From NCBI GenBank assembly GCA_016928525.1, contig JAFGKO010000144.1, positions 1-21,489 on the forward strand: a stretch of 21,489 nucleotides of DNA, in the 5' to 3' direction. Below the pieces are notes generated by a model. That model searched no databases. It had not been told where the DNA came from and was given only the letters and a program-made list of their open reading frames with translations. Positions 15,427-21,489 of the stretch are shown here, piece after piece (the stretch's first letter is position 1; every line of letters starts with the position of its first letter). A program made the translations under genes and the position numbers. Source of the stretch: Anaerolineales bacterium. Its GTDB lineage: Bacteria > Chloroflexota > Anaerolineae > Anaerolineales > Villigracilaceae.

Positions 15427-18400
15427 ATGAAGTCAATGACCTTGATCAAAGGGATTGCCATTGTCCTTATGCTGTTCCTGTGCAGTGTTGAGGCCCTGAC
15501 GTCCGTCCGGGCGCAAGAACCGGAAGCCTTTTATTTTGACCACCCGCTGGACCTAAACATTGCGCTCACGGGGGCTATCTTGCAGGACTCCGACGGGTTT
15601 CTTTGGATAGGCACTCAAAACGGTCTTGTCCGTTACGATGGATATGAGCAAAAAATCTTCCGGACGGGACCGGGTTCGGTATCTAGCGACTTTGTCGTGG
15701 CACTTGTCGAGGGGGATGATGGTGTAATCTGGATCGGCACTTATGGAGGAGGGCTTGATAAGTATGATAAGGCAACCAATACCTTCACAAGTTACCGGCA
15801 TGACCCGGATAATCCCAACAGCCTGAGCAGCGATACTGTCCCCATTGGGCCCCAAGCAGTATATGTCGATAGCGCCGGAACTGTATGGGTGGGAACGCAA
15901 GGGAGTGGGTTAAATCGGCTCGATGAAAGTACGGACACGTTTGTACGATATAAACACGATCCTGATAATCCCACCAGCCTGAGCGATAATGTGGTTTTTT
16001 CGATTTTCGAAGATGTGGATGGCATGATTTGGGTGGGCACAGAAACCGGCGGCTTGAACAAACTTGATAGAACTACCGGAACCTTTACCCAATATAGCCA
16101 TGATCCCGACAACCCTCAGAGCATTGGGAAAGGACGAGTTTGCCAGATCTCCCAGGATAAAGACGATCCTGACATTCTCTGGATTGGAATAGTGGGCGGC
16201 GGCCTGAACAAGTTTGATAGAACCACCGAAACCTTTACCCGCTACAGCCAGGACCCTGCCATACCAGGAGATATGGGCACGGACGATGTGTCGGCATTCG
16301 GCGAGGATAATGCGGGTAGAATCTGGATAGCCTCGTGGAATACGTCGAACGGCGTTTTTCTGTTTGATAAACATACGGAGACTTTTAGCCAGCATTTTTT
16401 AAGCGATAGCAACAATCCCTATAGCTTAACCAGTAACGTTGTTGCCAGTCCTTACTTGGATCGTACGGGGAGCATATGGTTTGGCAACTTGTCGGGGGCG
16501 TTTGATAGATATGATCCTCTGACCACACGGTTTGTTTCATATAAACATGATCCCCATAATCCGAATAGCCTAAGCGACAGCCTGGGTGTTCCGTACTATG
16601 AAGACCGGGAGGGTACCCTTTGGATTGGAACGTTTCAAGGGGGCTTGAACCGATATGATCGCGAAACCGATACTTTTTCCTCGTACAGGTATAATCCCGA
16701 TGACCCCACCAGTATTCGACACAATTTCGTTACACATATTTTTGAGGACAGTACAGGCACATTCTGGCTGGCAACACGCGGCGGGACACTAAGCATCTTT
16801 GATCGAGTCGCCGGACAGTGCACGCAACACTACCAGCATGATCCTGACAATCCAGATAGTATTCCATTTCACGATTCGATCCGGTCAATAATAGAAGACC
16901 GTGATGATCCAAACATACTCTGGTTTGGTGGGTATCTTGGGGGATTCTTCAAGCTCGACAAAAAAACCGGCGTATTCACTAATTATCCTTCCAACCCCGA
17001 TAATCCCCAAAGCCTGAACAGCGACACTGTGGTTCATTTATACCAGGATGAAGACGGAATTATCTGGATATCGACTTTGGGGGGAGGGCTGAATGCGTTC
17101 GATAAGACCACCGAGACTTTCACCCATTACATGTATGATCCCGATGACCCTACCAGTATCGGCTCTAATCAACTCTGGGAAGTGCACGAATTTACACCTG
17201 GGGTATTATGGATTGCTACCGGCGGGGGCGGGCTAAACCGGTTCGACAAACAAACGGGAATCTTTACCCGTTACACGAAGGAGACCGGTTTCCCGGCAAA
17301 TGCGATCTTAACGATTCGTCAGGATGACCGTGGCAATTTTTGGATGGGGACCGATGAAGGTTTGGTCAAGTTTAACCCTGATACTGGGGAAACAAGGATA
17401 TATAAACAGGACGACGGTTTGTTGGACAATGTGTTTGTTGATCAGGCCGCGGTGAAAACATACGATGGGCTGATGTGGTTTGGGGGAGTGAATGGCGCCA
17501 ACCAGTTTAATCCTGAGAAACTTGTTGACAATCCACATATCCCGCCCATTGTGATCACGTCTCTCAAGCAGGGCGGCGAAACAATGAACCTGGGCCAGGC
17601 CCCGGAAAAAGTGACGGCAATCGACCTGGATTGGCAGCAAAACTTTTTCGAATTCGAATATGCCGCGCTCAATTATTCTCTGCCGGAAAAAAACCAGTAT
17701 AAGTATATACTCGAAGGCTTTGACCGCGATTGGTATGCTGCTGGCACGCAACGGTTTGGACGGTATTCGGGCCTGCCTGCCGGTGAATATACGTTGCGCA
17801 TCATCGGGTCGAATAACGACGGTATCTGGAATGAGGAAGGCGTTTCTCTGCGCGTGAGAGTTATTCCACCCTTTTGGCATACAGGATGGTTCAGAGGGAC
17901 TGTCGCTGTGCTGCTGCTTAGCATCGTTATTGGGGGGATTGGGATACGCATACGCGCTGTCAACACGCGCCAACGCCAGCTCGAAACCCAGGTTTCCGAA
18001 AGAACGAAAGAATTGCAGCAAGCCAAAGAAGCCGCCGAAGCCGCGAGTCTGGCCAAAAGCACTTTCCTGGCGAATATGAGCCACGAACTACGCACCCCAT
18101 TGAATGCCATCCTGGGCTATGCGCAGATCATCAAACGGCAGTCACCACCCGCTGCCATTGTCGACGGGCTGAACACCATTCAACAAAGCGGCGAACACCT
18201 GTTCACGCTCATTAACGACATTCTCGATCTTTCTAAGGTCGAAGCCGGTAAGACAGAACTTGTTCCTACGTCGTTCTATTTTCTTGACTTTCTTGAGGAA
18301 GTCGTGGGCATCATTCGCTCGCGGGCAGAGGCCAAGACCCTCTCTTTTGCATTTGAAAAGGAGGGGGATTTCCCGGAAGGCGTGTGCGCCGATCAAACGC

Positions 18401-19425
18401 GGTTGCGACAGATTCTGCTGAACCTGCTGGGCAACGCTATCAAATTTACCGATACCGGCCAGGTTACGTTCCGGGTCCGCTGCCAATCCGCTGCCGCTTT
18501 ACACGAGACACCTGCTGTCTTGCTCCGGTTTGACGTGGAGGATACCGGCATTGGCATTCCGCCTGACCAGTTGGGGCGCATCTTTCGCCCATTCGAACAG
18601 GCCAACAACGTGATAGGGCGCATGCAGGGGACGGGTCTAGGGCTTTCCATTAGTCGCCAACTGGTCCAGTTGATGGAAGGCGATCTACACGTTGAAAGTG
18701 CGCTGGGGCAGGGCAGCCAGTTCTGGTTTGAGATCACTTTGCCGGTGGCAGCCACGATAGAGGCGGCGCCGTCAACAGGTCCGGTCATCACCGGGTATCA
18801 AGGACGGCGGCGCAAGATTCTGATCGTGGATGACATTCCTTCCAACCGGGCTGTGATGGCTGATCTGCTGGCACCGATGGGGTTTGACCTCATCGAAGCG
18901 GAAAACGGACGCCAGGCTGTCGATCGGGCCAGGGAGAACCAGCCTGATCTGATCCTGATGGACTGGCGCATGCCGGTGATGAATGGTTTTCAAGCAGTGC
19001 ATGAACTACGACAAATTCCGCAGTTTTCGGGCGTCCCCATTTTCGCGGTTTCGGCCAGTGTGTCACAAGAAGATCAGATCATGAGTCAAGAAGTGGGCTA
19101 TAATGCGTTTTTACCTAAGCCTGTCGACTGGCCCAGGCTGGCAGCACTGATGAAGTCATTCTTGCAGCTTGAATGGGTCTACGAAAGTGTCCCGGATAAG
19201 CCGGATATAGATTTTGAGACACTCGATATTGTACCTCCACTAAGAGAAGAACTGGAGATTTTACTCGATCTGGCACTGCGCGGTGATATGTATGGCATCC
19301 GGGAACGCGCAGTTGCGGTCGAAGCTCAGGATTCTCGATATATTCGATTTGCCACCCTGCTCCAACAATTGGCCCAGGATTTTGAGGAGCGGAAAGTCCT
19401 AGAGCTGATTAAGCAGTATTTATGA
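15427..19425 (+). CDS. Periplasmic-propeller hybrid sensor histidine kinase
   Basis: A 1332-residue membrane sensor. The start ATG 15427 follows GGGAGGG by 5 nt. A signal peptide (about 1-30, ending V-R-A-Q) precedes 14 two-component-regulator propeller repeats (about 55-695), each with a W-I-G-T-x-x-G-G-L-x-x-x-D core, consistent with two seven-bladed propellers. A Y_Y_Y domain (about 740-812) and a membrane helix (about 823-842) follow. The cytoplasmic part has HisKA with His886 (S-H-E-L-R-T), a HATPase with Asn1003, D-T-G-I-G (1039-1043) and G-T-G-L-G-L (1068-1073). A receiver (about 1129-1245) has phospho-acceptor Asp1179 and Lys1231. A helical tail to 1332 is not clearly an HPt. Related propeller kinases sense glycans in Bacteroidetes, but there an AraC output domain is attached. 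Here none is. Confidence 0.95.
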   Translation: MKSMTLIKGIAIVLMLFLCSVEALTSVRAQEPEAFYFDHPLDLNIALTGAILQDSDGFLWIGTQNGLVRYDGYEQKIFRTGPGSVSSDFVVALVEGDDGVIWIGTYGGGLDKYDKATNTFTSYRHDPDNPNSLSSDTVPIGPQAVYVDSAGTVWVGTQGSGLNRLDESTDTFVRYKHDPDNPTSLSDNVVFSIFEDVDGMIWVGTETGGLNKLDRTTGTFTQYSHDPDNPQSIGKGRVCQISQDKDDPDILWIGIVGGGLNKFDRTTETFTRYSQDPAIPGDMGTDDVSAFGEDNAGRIWIASWNTSNGVFLFDKHTETFSQHFLSDSNNPYSLTSNVVASPYLDRTGSIWFGNLSGAFDRYDPLTTRFVSYKHDPHNPNSLSDSLGVPYYEDREGTLWIGTFQGGLNRYDRETDTFSSYRYNPDDPTSIRHNFVTHIFEDSTGTFWLATRGGTLSIFDRVAGQCTQHYQHDPDNPDSIPFHDSIRSIIEDRDDPNILWFGGYLGGFFKLDKKTGVFTNYPSNPDNPQSLNSDTVVHLYQDEDGIIWISTLGGGLNAFDKTTETFTHYMYDPDDPTSIGSNQLWEVHEFTPGVLWIATGGGGLNRFDKQTGIFTRYTKETGFPANAILTIRQDDRGNFWMGTDEGLVKFNPDTGETRIYKQDDGLLDNVFVDQAAVKTYDGLMWFGGVNGANQFNPEKLVDNPHIPPIVITSLKQGGETMNLGQAPEKVTAIDLDWQQNFFEFEYAALNYSLPEKNQYKYILEGFDRDWYAAGTQRFGRYSGLPAGEYTLRIIGSNNDGIWNEEGVSLRVRVIPPFWHTGWFRGTVAVLLLSIVIGGIGIRIRAVNTRQRQLETQVSERTKELQQAKEAAEAASLAKSTFLANMSHELRTPLNAILGYAQIIKRQSPPAAIVDGLNTIQQSGEHLFTLINDILDLSKVEAGKTELVPTSFYFLDFLEEVVGIIRSRAEAKTLSFAFEKEGDFPEGVCADQTRLRQILLNLLGNAIKFTDTGQVTFRVRCQSAAALHETPAVLLRFDVEDTGIGIPPDQLGRIFRPFEQANNVIGRMQGTGLGLSISRQLVQLMEGDLHVESALGQGSQFWFEITLPVAATIEAAPSTGPVITGYQGRRRKILIVDDIPSNRAVMADLLAPMGFDLIEAENGRQAVDRARENQPDLILMDWRMPVMNGFQAVHELRQIPQFSGVPIFAVSASVSQEDQIMSQEVGYNAFLPKPVDWPRLAALMKSFLQLEWVYESVPDKPDIDFETLDIVPPLREELEILLDLALRGDMYGIRERAVAVEAQDSRYIRFATLLQQLAQDFEERKVLELIKQYL

Positions 19426-19443
19426 AGAATATTGAGGTCTTCA

Positions 19444-20967
19444 ATGCTGAATAACTTTGTTTCTGACGAACATACGATTCTGGTGGTAGATGATAACCCG
19501 ACAAATCTTAAACTGCTTTCCGACTACCTGGCAGACATTGGCTTCCGAATTCTGGTGGCGCAGGATGGGGAGAGCGCAATAGAGAAAGTCCGATATGCCC
19601 AACCCGATCTTATTCTGCTAGATGTGATGATGCCAAGGATGGATGGTTTTGAAACCTGTCGTCAACTCAAAGCCGATACGAAGACCCATGACGTACCGAT
19701 CATTTTTATGACGGCACTGACCGGCACGCATGAAAAAGTGATGGGATTCCGGTTAGGGGCGGTGGATTATATTACCAAACCGTTTCAACCCGAAGAAGTT
19801 GTGGCGCGTGTCAAAACACATCTGCAATTGCACGCGATGCGCAAACAAGCCGAGGCACAAAATACGCAATTACAGCAAGAAATCTCCGAGCGTAAACAAA
19901 CCGAGGCAAAGCTGGCTGAACGCACAACCGAGCTGGCTTACGAACGTGCGCAGTTGCAGGCGATCCTGGATTCGGTAGGCGAGGGAGTGATCTATGATGA
20001 ACATTTTCAGGCTCAGTATATCAACCGGGCACTGGAGAGGATGACTGGTTATACCTTGCAAGAGTGGGCCGGGTATTTGGATCCCCTCACCGGCAAGGGA
20101 ATGACCCCGCAAGCGTTGGCTAAATTGACAAAGGAAATTCGTACGCATGTAGCGCAAGAAGGCGTCTGGCGGGGCGAAGTTGGGTTGCGGCGCAAGCAGG
20201 GCGAAGAATTCGATGCCGCCTTGACCTATACGCCGCTGGTTGATCCAAGTGGCGAAAGTACTTGTGGTGTCACGCTGGTCCGCGATATCAGCCAAGAGAA
20301 AACATTGCAGGCTCAAAAGGATCGCTTCATCGCCACCGCTTCTCATGAGCTTCGTACACCAATTGCCTCGCTGAAGCTGCATCTCTACCTGCTGCGAAAA
20401 GACCCTCACGCCTTGGAAAAGAAAATGGACATCTTTGAGGAAGTGATCGGGCGTATGGAGAGATTGGTGGAAGACCTGTTGAGCATTTCGCGTTTCGAGC
20501 GAGGGTTGATCGATTTGCGAAAACGAAACGTGCTTTTACAGCAGCTTGTGGATGACGTCATCAGATCGCAGCTTCCATTTGCCGCCGACAAAAATATCCA
20601 CCTGGCGTCTGATCTGATCGCAGAGCCGGTGTATGGTTTTTTTGATCCCGACCGCATATTTCAGGCGATTACTAACTTGGTGGGCAATGCCATCAACTAC
20701 ACTCCCGAAGATGGTCAAATTGACGTGCAACTGGTTTCAAATAGTCACAATGCCTACATACACATCTATGATACAGGAATTGGCATTGCGCCAGAAGATA
20801 TGTCGCAAATCTTTGAGCCGTTTTTCCGGGTTGAGGAAAATGCTATTACAGGGACCGGGCTGGGGTTGGGCATTGCCAAAGAGATCGTCGAGTCACACGG
20901 CGGCGAGATTACGGTCAAAAGCACATTGGGACAGGGTAGTGTGTTTAGTATCAGGCTGCCTGTATAG
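19444..20967 (+). CDS. REC-PAS sensor histidine kinase
   Basis: A 507-residue soluble kinase with an N-terminal receiver. The receiver (about 10-128) has Asp16-Asp17, phospho-acceptor Asp60 (L-I-L-L-D-V-M-M-P) and Lys112 (T-K-P-F). A coiled coil (about 130-172) links it to a PAS domain (about 172-288). HisKA follows with His301 (S-H-E-L-R-T-P) and a HATPase with Asn415, D-T-G-I-G (443-447) and G-T-G-L-G-L (470-475). I chose ATG 19444 because GAGG lies 6 nt before it. A TTG at 19432 overlaps that ribosome-binding site. It starts 18 nt after the hybrid kinase and shares its operon. The arrangement suggests the hybrid kinase, or a partner HPt protein, phosphorylates this receiver, which then tunes this kinase. 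The DNA-binding response regulator must lie elsewhere. Confidence 0.95.
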   Translation: MLNNFVSDEHTILVVDDNPTNLKLLSDYLADIGFRILVAQDGESAIEKVRYAQPDLILLDVMMPRMDGFETCRQLKADTKTHDVPIIFMTALTGTHEKVMGFRLGAVDYITKPFQPEEVVARVKTHLQLHAMRKQAEAQNTQLQQEISERKQTEAKLAERTTELAYERAQLQAILDSVGEGVIYDEHFQAQYINRALERMTGYTLQEWAGYLDPLTGKGMTPQALAKLTKEIRTHVAQEGVWRGEVGLRRKQGEEFDAALTYTPLVDPSGESTCGVTLVRDISQEKTLQAQKDRFIATASHELRTPIASLKLHLYLLRKDPHALEKKMDIFEEVIGRMERLVEDLLSISRFERGLIDLRKRNVLLQQLVDDVIRSQLPFAADKNIHLASDLIAEPVYGFFDPDRIFQAITNLVGNAINYTPEDGQIDVQLVSNSHNAYIHIYDTGIGIAPEDMSQIFEPFFRVEENAITGTGLGLGIAKEIVESHGGEITVKSTLGQGSVFSIRLPV

Positions 20968-21103
20968 GTCATAGGATCAAACCCCCTTAGTCACTGGAGA
21001 AATAAGGCCAGTTCAGACCCTGCCCAGGTCGTGGCTAAGTATGCGTTCAAGGGGTAAACCACGGGTGTCCTGGGGGGTGAGTGGGTAAGAGTGAAGGGGA
21101 GGG

Positions 21104-21244
21104 TTGACCGGCGCGGCCCATCCTCCTGAACACATACGCACTGCTTATGTGCGACATCTTGCTGCCGGAATCTTCATCACAGAGTGGGGCCGGTACTGTT
21201 CGAGCGCCTACCGTCAGCGCGCTAAACGGCAGCGGATGAAATAA
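21104..21244 (+). other. Possible small ORF or gene remnant with a C-terminal YCS-x-RQRA motif
   Basis: This 46-codon frame ends with G-R-Y-C-S-S-A-Y-R-Q-R-A-K-R-Q-R. It is like the basic Y-C-S-x-x-C-R-Q-R-A tail seen in some small zinc-ribbon proteins, except that the second Cys is replaced by Tyr. The TTG at 21104 touches a purine-rich stretch with no proper spacing, so translation from it is doubtful. The stop lies 4 nt before a strong terminator, which is the main reason to list it. It may be the broken end of a lost gene. Confidence 0.2.
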
Positions 21245-21247
21245 ACC

Positions 21248-21285
21248 AACAGCCCTGGATAGATTTGGAACCCGGGCTGTTTTTT
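21248..21285 (+). terminator. Rho-independent terminator
   Basis: AACAGCCC (21248-21255) pairs with GGGCTGTT (21274-21281), an 8-bp stem with an 18-nt loop, followed directly by TTTT. It would end the kinase operon or the small frame just upstream. Confidence 0.85.
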
Positions 21286-21420
21286 GTACTTCCGCCTGTT
21301 TCTTACCCTCCAGAGCTCCTTTTGAATCAAGGCATTACGGGGGGAAAGCCGTTAAGTACACCCATCACAGGTCGCCAGAACAGGGCGAGCGATCTTGGTC
21401 AGTTTAGTCAGAACAGAAAC

Positions 21421-21439
21421 CCACTACCTGTGGTAGTGG
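21421..21439. repeat. Perfect inverted repeat
   Basis: CCACTACC (21421-21428) and GGTAGTGG (21432-21439) form an 8-bp stem around TGT. There is no T-tract on either side, so it is not an obvious terminator. It could be an operator for a gene beyond the window edge or a transcript-stabilising hairpin. Confidence 0.4.
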
Positions 21440-21489
21440 TCTGAGAAAAAGGTTAAACCGTTGGAAGGGGTATCATAAACTTCCCTGGA

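Larger units (their letters stand above)
20968..21489. other. Intergenic region at the right end
   Basis: This 522-bp region holds no convincing gene. It contains a 46-codon frame (21104-21244), the clear terminator at 21248-21285 and a perfect hairpin at 21421-21439. The DNA between 20968 and 21100 shows no motif I recognise. The gap from the last kinase stop to the terminator is about 280 nt, so the operon message would have a long 3' untranslated region, or a small gene lies in it. Confidence 0.4.

Noticed and set aside
15800..17180. Repeated H-D-P-D-N-P-x-S-L segments as a novel repeat array
   Set aside because: They are the linkers between blades of the known two-component-regulator propeller and are typical of that family.
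1..21489. CRISPR array, tRNA or rRNA genes, prophage genes
   Set aside because: No regularly spaced direct repeats, no tRNA-like cloverleaf and no phage structural or integrase genes were seen on reading both strands.

Overview
The window is a piece of a bacterial chromosome with roughly 50-55% G+C and interleaved operons on both strands. The gene types suggest an environmental heterotroph that forages on glycans. They include large GH42 and GH38 glycosidases, a CUT1-type sugar ABC transporter without its own ATPase, a chimeric GntR/LacI-type regulator, and a hybrid kinase whose sensor is a tandem two-component-regulator propeller. Chloroflexota (Anaerolineae-like) is my best guess. It is an inference from gene style, because no rRNA or other marker is present.

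Layout. Positions 1-2272 (+) hold the tail of a GH3 glycosidase overlapping by 4 nt a complete GH42 beta-galactosidase. Converging on it is a 1065-residue GH38 alpha-mannosidase (2576-5773, -). Divergent from the mannosidase is a GntR/LacI-type repressor (6147-7298, +). Its control region shows a near-consensus promoter with two copies of the same partial palindrome, one at the expected transcription start and one just downstream. Next comes a sugar-transport operon (7455-10552, +) of binding protein and two permeases. The binding protein and the first permease each carry a single-base frameshift, and the second permease is intact. From 10.55 to 11.05 kb there is decayed DNA: a transposase-like remnant and a broken WD40-repeat gene.

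On the minus strand (13034 back to 11196) lies a cold-shock-style unit. It has a near-consensus promoter, a leader of about 165 nt with two hairpins, a 63-residue basic protein, and a DEAD-box RNA helicase with a cold-shock domain fused to its N-terminus. A fragment of a metallo-beta-lactamase-fold gene precedes an L-fucose isomerase-like protein (13588-14910, +), which is followed by a clear stem-loop terminator. The right end is a two-gene signalling operon. A 1332-residue periplasmic-propeller hybrid histidine kinase (15427-19425) is followed 18 nt later by a REC-PAS-histidine kinase (19444-20967). Neither has a DNA-binding output domain. A rho-independent terminator lies at 21248-21285.

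How the genes may work together (inference): GH42, GH38, the GH3 enzyme and the fucose isomerase-like protein could together process galactose-, mannose-, glucose- and fucose-containing glycans. The GntR/LacI-type protein would sense an imported sugar and control the locus, and the propeller kinase may sense extracellular carbohydrate. The frameshifts and gene scraps between 7.4 and 13.6 kb suggest recent decay or rearrangement, unless the single-base shifts are sequence errors.
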